Positions 20,232 through 30,020 of a stretch of DNA of 64,000 nucleotides are shown here, piece by piece (position 1 is the first letter of the stretch; every line of letters starts with the position of its first letter). The stretch is from Tetraselmis striata. Its lineage: Eukaryota > Chlorophyta > Chlorodendrophyceae > Chlorodendrales > Chlorodendraceae. Below the pieces are notes generated by a model. The model was not told the DNA's origin, ran no database searches, and saw only the letters and a program-made list of their open reading frames with translations. The stretch is taken from contig VCJN01000837.1 in NCBI GenBank assembly GCA_006384855.1, positions 1-64,000 of the forward strand, given 5' to 3'. A program made the position numbers and the translations under genes.

Positions 20232-20534
20232 ATGTCGGCGGAAAGGCGTGCGAAGCTGCGGCTGGCGAAGGTGGTGGAAGTAAGCGTGGCGGCGTCGGCG
20301 GCGTATTACCGTGCGTGCATGCGTGCGCAACCCCGCGGCAGCAAGCGCCGGACTCGGCGTGTGCCAGCGGCAGAGCTGCGAAGCCATGGACACGGTACGG
20401 GATGCCAAGTCTGGCTAAGCAACTGCCGAGGCTGGCGGCTTAACCCCCATGTCCGGCGGTTGAGGGACGGAAAGTGCGTAGAAGTTGATCGGGAAAGCGG
20501 GCATATAAGCCTGGCTGTGCTAGGTTCCTATTAA
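20232..20534 (+). CDS. Accessory ORF of the CACTA element (MSAERR family), copy B
   Basis: A 100-residue open frame, MSAERRAKLRLAKVVEVS to AVLGSY, with the same length and ends as the copy at 5,106-5,408. It has a basic patch GSKRRTRRVPAAE, no recognised domain and no signal peptide. It lies downstream of the shared AT-rich block and divergent from the cysteine-rich ORF. Confidence 0.5.
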   Translation: MSAERRAKLRLAKVVEVSVAASAAYYRACMRAQPRGSKRRTRRVPAAELRSHGHGTGCQVWLSNCRGWRLNPHVRRLRDGKCVEVDRESGHISLAVLGSY

Positions 20535-20929
20535 GTAATGGCGGTTTGTGCTAAGTAATTCTTAGGGGTAGACCATGCAGCGCAGGTAGGGGGCGGTATA
20601 AATGAGGCCGGGCACATATACTGCTCCACGAAACGACACTGTCGCACGTGTTGAATAGACGCCCGCCCCCCCCCCCCCCCCCCCGCCGGGTCGGCCCGCC
20701 GGGTCGGCCCGCCGACCCGCCACGGCATGTAATATTTGTCATGCATCGCCGGGGTATGTGTGAGTGGATGCCCCGCCGCCACATCCCCCCCCCCCCCCCC
20801 CCATTTACACTTGTGCACTCATAAAGTTTGGGCTGGTTTCGGAGCAATACATGTACGTATGTATATACATACAATGGAACGTAGGACCTGCGCGGAAAGA
20901 GGGGGGGCTGGCGGAATGCGTTGGGGGTG

Positions 20930-22060
20930 CGTAGAGTAGCGTGTTGGTGAGATTCGGGGTGCATCGGACGCCGGATGCCCATCCACCCGGCGTAAAAGAC
21001 GCCTACGTAATATTCACACTGTATATATTCACACGCAAATGTGTGAAAACCGGACATTCCGTGCCGGATGGGTGGGAATACGGCGTCCGATGCAGCCAAA
21101 ACCCCAGCAACACGCTATTCTGTGCACCGCCAATGCACTCCGCCAGCACCGCCTCATTCTCTGTCGATTTCGAAAACGCCTTCACATTACCCACCGCTAA
21201 TTGCAATTGCCACCGTGTAATGTTGTCACGATGTGCGCACACAACAACACTTACTACCGGTTCCGACGCGGATGGAGGCGAGGCTTGCGGAGTGCGTTGG
21301 GGGTGCGTAGAGTAGCGTGCTGCAAATAATTGGGGTGCATCGGACGCCGGATGCCCACCCACCCGGCGTAAAAGACGCGTAATATTCACACTTTATTAAC
21401 ACACAAATGTGTGAAAACCGGACATTCCGTGCCGGATGGGTGGGAATACGGCGTCCGATGCAGCCAAAACCCCAGCAACACGCTATTCTGTGCACCGCCA
21501 ATGCACTCCGCCAGCACCGCCACATTCTCCGTCGATTTCGAAAACGCCTTCACATTGTCCACCGCTAATAATTGCAATTGCCACCGTGTAATGTTGTCAC
21601 GATGTGCGCACACAACAACACTTACTACCGGTTCCGACGCGGATGGAGGCGAGGCTTGCGGAGTGCGTTGGGGGTGCGTAGAGTAGCGTGCTGCAAATAA
21701 TTGGGGTGCATCGGACGCCGGATGCCCATCCACCCGGCGTAAAAGACGCGTAATATTCACACTGCTTTATTAACACACAAATGTGTGAAAACCGGACATT
21801 CCGTGCCGGATGGGTGGGAATACGGCGTCCGATGCAGCCAAAACCCCAGCAACACGCTATTCTGTGCACCGCCAATGCACTCCGCCAGCACCGCCTCATT
21901 CTCTGTCGATTTCGAAAACGCCTTCACATTATCCACCGCTAATAATTGCAATTGCCACCGTGTAATGTTGTCACGATGTGCGCGCACAACAACACTTACT
22001 AGCGCGCTACCGGTTCCGACGCGGATGGAGGCGGGGCTTGCGGAGTGCACTTGCGGTGCA
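20930..22060. repeat. ~370-bp tandem repeat array, about 3 units, copy B
   Basis: The marker CCGGTTCCGACGCGGATGG recurs near 21,256, 21,629 and 22,010 (spacing ~373 and ~381 bp). Mirror of the array in A, with one unit fewer. Confidence 0.9.
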
Positions 22061-22490
22061 CAGACTAGCGGGAGACTAGACCCATTGTCGCTTATTTACA
22101 AGCACGGGCGGTGCTGCCAGACCTGATCGTCTACGGCCGATATAATATTCACACTATATTAACATCGGTGCACACCGCCGCACACCGCCGCACACCGCCG
22201 CACACCGCCGCACAACGCTGCGCGCGCACATTCGTCGCACACATTATCCCGGATTCACTCGCCGTATCCATTACGCCGTGCTACTTCAACAATAAACATT
22301 GCGAAATTACACCGACACAATGCCGCACCGACTAGCTCTTGACAATACGTGCATATAAATAGTAGTGGCGCGCTGCTCCTCGCCTCCGATGTGTCGTTGA
22401 CTGCTGCGGAAGGCGGTCGTCGACTGGGTGTTAGTTTCTCCACCTCGGCCGCCCCCCCCCCCCCCCCCCCCCCCTTTCACCGCTCACAGC
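22061..22490. other. Inter-module region, copy B
   Basis: Holds CCATTGTCGCTTATTTACAA and GATCGTCTACGGC, the last sequence shared with the right end of E (25,465-25,517), then CACACCGCCG repeats and a long C-run (22,453-22,474). No gene. Confidence 0.5.
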
Positions 22491-23081
22491 GCCATGGCCG
22501 ACCTCGCCCCCCCGGGCAAAAGTGGGCGGCGAGCCTTGTTGTCTCGCGTGTCCGCGCCGCCGGCATCGAGGAGGACGAGAAAGACATGAGGAAACCCGTG
22601 ACAAGGTGGGCGCGCAACAAAACACTCCATCCTCCGCATTAGCACGCACCCACTCGTGGCTAACTTGTGCCGCGCGCAGGTTCGTCCGGGAGCGCCGTAA
22701 GGCCCACCTCAACGCCAAGGCTTCCACAGTGCCAGCGGCGCAACTCGTGGTGGCCGAGGAGGCCGCATCCTCAGCCGCTTAAAGGCGAAACGATTGTGGC
22801 TTGTTGTGGGTGTCTGGGCACAGGGGGCGTCCCGACGCCAAGGTAAGGAAGCTCATGGCGGCGTCGTCGACGGCACAGCCTCCCGGGGTGGTGAAGACAC
22901 TGACGGATGACAAGAAGCGGAAGAGGCCAGTGAAGAAACGCCGAGGTAAGAAACTGACGGTCGCGGAGTCGGAGGCGGAGTCGGAGGCGCAGGCGTAGGC
23001 GGAGGCGGAGGCGGAGGCGGAGGCAGCGAGATCGTCGAAGCGGAGGGTCCCCCGGGCACGCAAGAACAAGAACAAGCAGTA
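22491..23081 (+). pseudogene. Small basic ORF and its possible upstream exons, copy B
   Basis: It starts with an ATG at 22,491 (MADLAPPGKSGRRALLS). A second block, RFVRERRKAHLNAKASTV, runs to a TAA at 22,782. Then the basic block DDKKRKRPVKKRRGKK (22,906-22,950) is cut by a TAG in the Glu/Ala hexamer run. In copy A the basic ORF is open but the RFVRERR block is closed, so each copy carries a different lesion. Confidence 0.4.
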
Positions 23082-23084
23082 GCC

Positions 23085-23779
23085 CCCGCCCCCTTTACCC
23101 CCCCCCCCCCCCCCCCCCCCAGGCGGGAGCGGCTGGCGGCGAGGGGGGCGGGGGGGGGCGGGGCGGGCGTGGTCCCCCCGCCCCCGCACCCCCCCCCCCC
23201 CCCCCCCCCCGGGCCACATCCCCCGATGGCAGCTGTCGCGAATATTGTAATTCAAACATTCTTCGGCAAACCGCTGCCTGCCCCCGCCCTCCCCCTCGCG
23301 AATATTTATGTAACGTGAGCACTCTTTGGCAAAACATGGCAGCCAAACCGCCCATCTGATGACCTTTGATCGGACGGCTGGCAGGCCCGATCAGCAGTAC
23401 TAGTACTACAAATTCCCCAGTGTTACCAAGTACGTACGGCTGCGATTTGCGCTCCCATGTACTAATAGTCGTAGTTATCCACAGGACGACTAGGGTTCGT
23501 GCCCGGGTACCGGGTACCGGGTACTACATCCCCGGTACCGGCGTAATAAATATATCGCGTACTACCCGGTACTACACGGACAACCTTGTACCTTGTACGT
23601 CAGTGCCATGTACGCTTCACCGGGCTGGTACGACTACCAGAATGATGACAAAAAGGATTTATCGCCCGCCGGCAATAACGCCGGATGTACTCGCACGTAA
23701 CTGGATGGACGTGCCGCCACCAGCAGCAGCCTTCACGGATAAATAATAGTCGCTAGTAGTAGTGCTTCGTCACCTGTAT
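23085..23779. repeat. Right subterminal zone of B
   Basis: C-runs at ~23,100-23,120 and ~23,188-23,210, GGGTACCGGG repeats at 23,505-23,530 and an AT-rich stretch near the end. Mirror of 1,481-2,184. Confidence 0.6.
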
Positions 23780-23801
23780 GTCACATCTGAATCTCACAGT
23801 G
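23780..23801 (-). repeat. Terminal inverted repeat, right end of B
   Basis: The reverse complement reads CACTGTGAGATTCAGATG plus TGAC, then ATACAGGTGACGAAG, matching the left end of A. Confidence 0.9.
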
Positions 23802-23838
23802 GGGGGGGGGGGGTGGGGGAGGAATTCGTGCGTTTCGT

Positions 23839-24111
23839 ATGTCGGCGGAACGGCGTGCGAAGCTGCGGCTGGCGAAGGTGGTGGAAGTAAGCGTGGCGGC
23901 GTCGGCGGCATATTACCGTGCGTGCATGCGTGCGCAACCCGGCGGCAGCAAGCGCCGGACTCGGAGCCATGGACACGGTACGGGATGCCAAGTTTGGCTA
24001 ATCAACTGCCGAGGCTGGCGGCTTAACCCCCATGTCCGGCGGCTGAGGGACGGGAAGTGCGCAGAAGTTGATCGGCAAAGCGGGCATATAAGCCTGGCTG
24101 TGCTAGCTTAG
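23839..24111 (+). CDS. Accessory ORF of the CACTA element (MSAERR family), copy in E
   Basis: A 90-residue open frame starting MSAERRAKLRLAKVVEVS. Relative to the other copies it lacks a short internal segment (RVPAAEL region) and ends sooner (ISLAVLA). The frame is kept through the deletion. B separates it from its divergent partner at 15,187-15,872, so in E the shared promoter region is split. Confidence 0.4.
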   Translation: MSAERRAKLRLAKVVEVSVAASAAYYRACMRAQPGGSKRRTRSHGHGTGCQVWLINCRGWRLNPHVRRLRDGKCAEVDRQSGHISLAVLA

Positions 24112-24340
24112 GTTCCTATTAGGTAATGGCGGTTTGTGCTAAGTAATTTGTAGGGGTGGACCATGCAACGCAGGTAGGGGGCGGTAGAAATGAGGCCGGG
24201 CACATATACTGCTCCACGAAACGACACTGTTGCACGTGTAGTTGAATTGACCCCCGCCCCCCACCCCCCGCCGGGTCGGCCCGCCGACCCGCCACGGCAT
24301 GTAATATCTGTCATGCATCGCCGGGGTATGTGTGAGTGGA

Positions 24341-24374
<34 letters not shown>

Positions 24375-24479
24375 TTACACTTGTGCACTCTTAAGTTTGG
24401 GCTGGTTTCGGAGCAGTACATGTACGTACGTATATACATACAATGGAACGTAGGACTTGCGCGGAAAGAGGCGGGGCTG

Positions 24480-25060
24480 GCGGAGTGCATTGGGGGTGCG
24501 TAGAGTAGCGTGTTGGTGAGATTCGGGGTGCATCGGACGCCGGATGCCCATCCACCCGGCGTAAAAGACGCGTAATATTCACACAATATTCACACACAAA
24601 TGTGTGAAAACCGGACATTCCGTGCCGGATGGATGGGAATACGGCGTCCGATGCAGCCAAAACCCCAGCAACACGCTATTCTGTGCACCGCCAATGCACT
24701 CCGCCAGCACCGCCTCATTCTCTGTCGATTTCGAAAACGCCTTCACATTATCCACCGCTATTTGCAATTGCCACCGTGTAATGTTGTCACGATGTGCGCA
24801 CACAACAACACTTACTACCAGTTCCGACGCGGATGGAGGCGGGGCTTGCGGAGTACACTGGCGGTGCACAGACTAGTGTGCTGCAAATAATTGGGGTGCA
24901 TCGGACGCCGGACGCCCATCCACCCGGCGTAAAAGACGCGTAATATTCACACTATATTAACACACAAATGTGTGAAAACCGGACATTCCGTGCCGGATGG
25001 ATGGGAATACGGCGTCTGATGCAGCCAAAACCCCAGGGACACGCTATTCTATGCACCCAT
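24480..25060. repeat. ~370-bp repeat units in E (about 1.5)
   Basis: CGGACGCCGGATGCCCATCC, AAAACCGGACATTCCGTGCC and TTCCGACGCGGATGGAGG recur once or twice. Diverged from the arrays in A and B. Confidence 0.8.
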
Positions 25061-25510
25061 ACCGCCAATGCACTCCATCCGTAACCCCCGCCTCATTCCC
25101 AGTCGTACGTGCTTGTGCACATGCACGGAATGCTTGCACTGCTCCGAAACCACTGTCACATACCCCGCTCATTGGGTACCGATTGCGGCGCATTCACGGC
25201 TAGATATTTGTTTACATAAACCCCGGGGGGGGGGGGGGGGGGGGCACAGTGTCCCGCTACTCACCTTGCATTGGATTAGGGCGACGATTGCAAACAAGAC
25301 GAGGAGGCGCGAATGAACTGCTCCGAAACTACGCGATGTGCCCGGTGAGCTCCATATCCAGCACGTCCAACGATGCAAGTAATAAGGACAGGACCCCCCC
25401 CCCCCCCCCCCACCCGCCAAAGTGGAGGAAATGTAGGAGTACAACCGGAGCATGCCGTGTTCCATTGTCGCTTATTTACAAGCACGGGCGGTGCTGCCAG
25501 ACCCGATCGT
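25061..25510. other. Right boundary zone of E
   Basis: No gene. A G-run (25,225-25,244) and a C-run (25,396-25,411) flank unique sequence. The last 50 bp (TTCCATTGTCGCTTATTTAC, GATCGTCTACGG) are shared with 22,083-22,137 in B, after which homology stops. Confidence 0.5.
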
Positions 25511-26993
25511 CTACGGCGGGATGGAGGCGGCAGCGGCAGCGGCAGGAGCCGCAGCCTCAACAACAACCCGCAGCTCCTTCGCCCTGGCATGGATGCTGGC
25601 GTAGTCCTTGTCACTGTACAAATGGTTTGGCCACACAGCATGATCCCCAAAGTGGGCCACATACTGCGCCGCCAACTCGTGGTTGCGTTTCTCCGTAGCA
25701 TCACTGCGGGGGGTGATGTGTGGGTACAGTGCCTCATTGTAGGCTGCCAGGAACGGCGTGTACTGGGTAGGGTCGTCCGCACGGCCGCAGCCAGGCAGTA
25801 GTAGAAGGTGCCCCTGCCCGTACAAGCGGACATTGGCACGCCCGCGACACTTGGGACAGGTGTTACCGCCGGGCAGCTCAACTGGGACGCCCACGGGCCC
25901 GCGGTGCGTCGTGTCCGACCCAAACATGTACCCATGGTATTGTTCCATGTAGGACTTGTTCTCCTCGGGGACACCCATGCCACGCTCCAAGTCCTCCAGG
26001 GGCTGCATCAAGTTCTTATGGCTCGTGATGAAGTCGGCAGCTCCCGGATCTGTCTCCGCCAGCGTCCTCTCCGTGAGGCGGTGATTCTCGTGGCCCTTTT
26101 CATGTCAACACATGGATGGCACTCAGTCCCCGCCCCCGCCCCCGCTCCCGCCACCGGCCTGGGGGGGGGGGGGGGGGGCGCACCCGGTACCGAATGTGCT
26201 TCACGGCATCCGTGAAGCTCACTTCTGGCCCGCGGTACACCTCAGTGGGGCGGCAGTGGCACGTGCATGCAAGGATGGCCTGCAGATTTGGAGCCTGCCC
26301 ATCAATGTGGGTGATCTGAGCGGGGGCATTCGCCGGGGTGAATAGCAACGCGATCACCGGCCACGACCAAAACCCTGGTGCTAGCTCGCCGGCCTTCTCG
26401 GCACCAGCCACGAAAGCGCGCCGCAATTCCAGCAAGGCGGCAAACAAGGCCTTCCTGCAAGGCACACGCTCAGAATAAGCGACGCACGGGTCAGCGGTTG
26501 AAGGGAGCGGGGAGGGGGGGGGGGGGGAAGGCACCTCTTCATCTGCGTCTGCAGCCTTTTGCCGACCAAGGTCTCTAGCGCACTCCTTGCCCAATGCCAC
26601 AGCTTCCACGGGTCGACTTTGCCCTCCTTTTCACCGTCATACGGCATCACCTGCGTGTGCTCCGCAATGTCCAACATGTCTTCCGGGGGCAGGATGACCT
26701 GTCGGTGTCAGGGGCACACACACGTCAAGCCAAGGCGGGCATCGGCAGCAGCAAGGCATCATGTTTGTAGGGGGGGGGGGGGGTTGCACCTGGATGCGCC
26801 CGCCCTGAATGCCAAGGCCCATTTCGTTCCATTGCTTGCTTGACATGTCGACCAGACACTCCATCGCCATCTCCAGCAAGGTCTTCTGGGCGTCACTCAG
26901 GTCCAACTTAAACGGCGTGGGCTGGCCCGATTGCAACTGCTTGTTGCCGATGAAACGCGCCCGCAGGGCTTGGCTGGGAGATATCAGCTCCAT
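25511..26993 (-). CDS. Unrecognised four-exon gene
   Basis: The exon model is 26,993-26,790, 26,698-26,535, 26,454-26,184 and 26,095-25,511; junction phases agree and give about 407 residues. The start ATG reads MELISPSQALRARFIGNKQ. Exon 3 has WPVIALLFTPANAPAQITHIDG, whose H-x-D could suggest a cupin/2OG-type fold, but no other motif supports it. Exon 4 has a possible zinc pair (CPKCRGRANVRLYGQGH, then PGCGRAD). The C-terminus, an Ala-rich run ending SIPP, stops inside sequence belonging to E, so the natural 3' end is probably lost. All three introns begin GTGC and carry a C-run within 10 bases of the donor. The function is unknown; it may be a host gene or cargo of another element. Confidence 0.6.
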
Positions 26994-27029
26994 TGGGGTG
27001 CCGCCTTCATGCACGGCGGCGGGTGGCTC

Positions 27030-28620
27030 TTAGTGAGTCAGTCATAGCTACCAGTAGTACTGGTGCGGCGCGCGCCACCCAATGCTAACTACTTGCATGT
27101 CGCGCGCGCTCGCATGCTAATATGCTGATAGCGGCGCATCGTTGTAATCTATATCTATACTAGACCACACTGGCAGTCCGTGTCAGTCAGCTGTCGTCAG
27201 CAGATCACCCAACCGGAACTCAAGCAGATCGGCAGCGACCATGTCCCCTCCTCCATGGTAGCCCGGGAGAGGAATTCGCGGATACTGTGCGGCTCTCGGT
27301 TTCCCTCTCGCCACCGCTGCCCCCCCGATACGCACGGTGGATATGGCCCCAGTGTCTCTTCACCTCCAGGAGTCCAAACGACCACCCTGGCCTGCTCGAG
27401 ATTCACCCCTCGTGCCTGGAGCTCCGGGAGGAGGAGGAGGCCGGCAGGTATACCCCAGTACGCCTCCTCCGCAGAGTAGAAGGCCGCCGGGCAAGGAAGC
27501 AACTCCCGGCCGGCGTCGATATGACGATATCCACGCGAGCGAGAAGCCGACGCCGCAGGTCGTGCTCCAACTGCCAATGGGGTCGCATGGCTTGAGCTGC
27601 CTCGGCGGTAGGGGCTTGGCCTGACCCATAAGACACAGGCACGGGTGGCTTTCCTCCAGGACGCCATCCGACGCATGGCGAATCGACAACGCCCGGGAGG
27701 CGTCGCGACAGTATGCAGACAGCGCGAACAGCCAGCTCCGGCAGCGACAGGAGCTGCGGTGCCAGCTCCAATACCGGAGCAACCACCGCACGTGGACCCG
27801 CCCGCGCCAGGCGAGGACGACCGCCCACTGGGCCCGGCACAGGCGCCGCCATGAGCCCCGACCGGACAGCCGGACGGCGGGCGGCCGCTTGGACCTGCTG
27901 GCGCCGACAGCGTCGGACTCGGTGCCGACCTCGGCCTGCTCTACCGCAAAACGCTAAAACCCGGGCAGCTTGGGGCAGCAGCACAGGCCGTCTGGCAGCG
28001 CGAAAGGTCCAAAACCCCGATCACGAAGCGCCCGGCATCGAACCCAGCGTCGAGGCCTCGTCCCTAGCGACGAAGATACTCGACGCCATGGCGATGCACT
28101 CAGACGGCGCCGGCCGACCCAGCCGGTTAAGGACCGGAGCCCTTGGCAACCCCGGGAGGCGGTAGAGGTGGCCCAGCTCCAAGTAAAGGACGCCATACGC
28201 GTATGGGAATTCCCCCACCCACCCTCCAAAGCCCTGCGAACCTGGCCATCATCACCGCGCTCGGCGCCAGGCTGCACGCTCTGCTACACCCCGCGAGGGT
28301 GGTGCTAGAGCTGGCTGGAGCGGAGCAGGGGCAAGAGAGCGGAGCAGGGGCAGCCCAGGAGCAGTGGCCAGGAGCAGGGACTGATCAGCAGGCGCCGCCA
28401 GAAGGCCGAGAGGATATGGAGGAGGAGGGGGAGAGGCACTGGCCCGCTCCAGCAGATTCGCGATGAGAAGGCTCCAGCGGCGAAGGGGGCCAGCGGCTTC
28501 CGTCAGGATTCCCCGCGGAAAGTGTAGAGCAGGCCAAGGGGGCCATGGCTGGAGATGCTGCTGGCGGAGAGGCTACAGAATGCAAGAGAATGGTGCTTAA
28601 TTAACATGAAATTAACGTAC
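27030..28620. other. GC-rich repeat-like region with fragmentary frames
   Basis: No clean gene. Several frames are open for 100-190 codons on both strands, as expected at this GC level. Protein-like pieces on the plus strand include LLYRKTLKPGQLGAAAQ near 27,940 and AVEVAQLQVKDAIRVWEF near 28,160. They sit in different frames and match no family I can name. GAGCAGGGGC repeats lie at 28,320-28,380. Probably a decayed mobile element. Confidence 0.3.
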
Positions 28621-29900
28621 GATTATATGTCGCAGCTCTGCTAGATGCTGCTATGCAGCAGGCTTTAGGGACGGGGGCGGGGGGGGGGGGGGGAATGCCT
28701 CCATGCTAGGCGAACTGAGTGGCGGTGGCCCTCACATATATCCCCTCGCAAACCGGTGGATGGGTGCCTAGTGCTGGGACATATCATTGGAGGGGCTCAG
28801 CTCACGAGGAACTACTATGCCCGCTGCTAGAAGGGGGGGATTAGGGACCTGGCCTTCAGAGGGCTGCACGCTACGCACTTTTGACAGTACACCCTACGCG
28901 GGTTCGTGCTGTCGGGCACCAAGACGGCATGCCTGCTTGGTACCAAAGATTATGTAGGATTTAAGTTGTTAGAAATTTCAAATTTCAAATTACTCATGGC
29001 GGTTATCGACAACTACAGGTGCCCGCGGGACTACAAAAAAATTCACTGTTAAGAAACAGCCCATCTTTCCGGCCTACCGCAACTCGAATATTTGCTTGGT
29101 AGATATAGTGTATTCTAATGTACAAAAGTGCCCTGATCTACTGCACATCCGCTGGAGCGTTGGCCTTCCCGGCGGTCGGAAAACCGCCCCCATTGCGGGT
29201 TGAGGCACCTATCGGGGCCATGTTTCTAGTGAGACCACCGTAGCACCCGTTGACAGTTGCTGGTATGGCATGGCCGGCCGCTCGTATGATGATTGTAACT
29301 GGAAAGGGCTCGATGTCCGGGGAAAATAACAACCTGCGCGCGGTCACGCGCCCCATAGGTCACCCCCAGTACGGCACCAATGCCTGGAAGGTGGTGCTTG
29401 TAAGAAAGTCCAGCAAGGCGACCGCCCAAACGTATCTAGAACATGTGTTGTTACGTCCGCGTCGGCAGCCACGCGTAAACAAACGCGCAGTACCCTGGGC
29501 AATACACCTGCCACAAACCAGGCACGTGGCCCACTCGATGACCGTGGAATGACTGAGATGATTGAAGCGGCCAGCGCGAGCCACCGGTGCATACTTCAAG
29601 GAGAGGCCCGGGCATCTCTCGGCATACTGTGAGTAGCAAGCATTGTGGCGGTCAAGTTGGGCTCTATAAGGAATGAGGACCGGAGTTCAGCGCAATCCAG
29701 CTGCACTGATGGCCTCCATGTATGGCCCCCGATGCCAGACATTCACCGGCAGCCCTGCACGGCATGGCCCATGCTTGCTCTCACACGCGAGATATTCGCG
29801 GCGGCAGCGGCAGAGCGTATCTTCTCAGCGTGACCCACCTGTGTGCCGCTTACAAGCCGAGGTCAGGCTGGCACTGCTGCGCTACCTAGAGTAACGTAGA
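28621..29900. other. Gene-poor stretch with weak coding-like fragments
   Basis: A G-run lies at 28,676-28,693. A minus-strand stretch at 29,360-29,640 has clustered cysteines (CLVCGRCIAQG, then GCRRGRNNTC) that could be a zinc module, but the frame closes soon. Nothing else is supported. Confidence 0.25.
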
Positions 29901-30020
29901 ACGCGGAGGAAGAGTGCGGTGATTGCGGCTGGTGGGTGAGTAGGGCTAAGGAGGGGCGTGAGTGAGGTGTGGAAGAGAGTCCGGGAGGAGGGGGGGGGGC
30001 ATCATCAGGAGGCAGGCGCT

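Larger units (their letters stand above)
15987..23801. mobile_element. Non-autonomous CACTG-ended CACTA transposon, copy B (inverted relative to A)
   Basis: It starts CACTGTGAGATTCAGATG at 15,987 and ends with the reverse complement at 23,801. The flanks are G-runs, GGGGG before and GGGGG after, compatible with a GGG 3-bp target duplication in a poly-G site. The uninterrupted site is seen at 20,200-20,220 (GACGCGGGGACGGGGGGGG then ATTCGTGCG), while the two flanks of B are GACGCGGGGACAGGG and GGAATTCGTGCG. Its internal order mirrors A: transposase 5' half (16.4-18.07 kb), short satellite, spacer, duplicated ~190-bp unit, divergent accessory genes, ~370-bp repeats, basic ORF, terminal zone. It is shorter than A mainly because the satellite is ~1.3 kb shorter. 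Confidence 0.85.
1055..25517 (+). mobile_element. CACTA-like DNA transposon E, full-length transposase copy, split by insertions A and B
   Basis: E is defined by homology to the two inserted copies. Its first part (1,055-1,458) matches 16,300-16,673. Its central part (10,986-15,986) carries the Tnp2-type transposase and the cysteine-rich accessory gene. Its last part (23,802-25,517) matches 20,205-22,130 in direct orientation. Removing A and B leaves an element of about 7 kb. E holds the only transposase here that continues past the LTREGRTRY position, where A and B are cut. I could not find CACTG termini for E: homology ends near 1,055 and 25,517, so E is either end-truncated or a related element with different ends. 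E cannot be active as it stands because A lies inside its first coding exon. Confidence 0.7.

Noticed and set aside
25225-25250. CACAGTG after a G-run as a right CACTA terminus of E
   Set aside because: Only seven bases match and homology of E to B continues beyond it to ~25,517.
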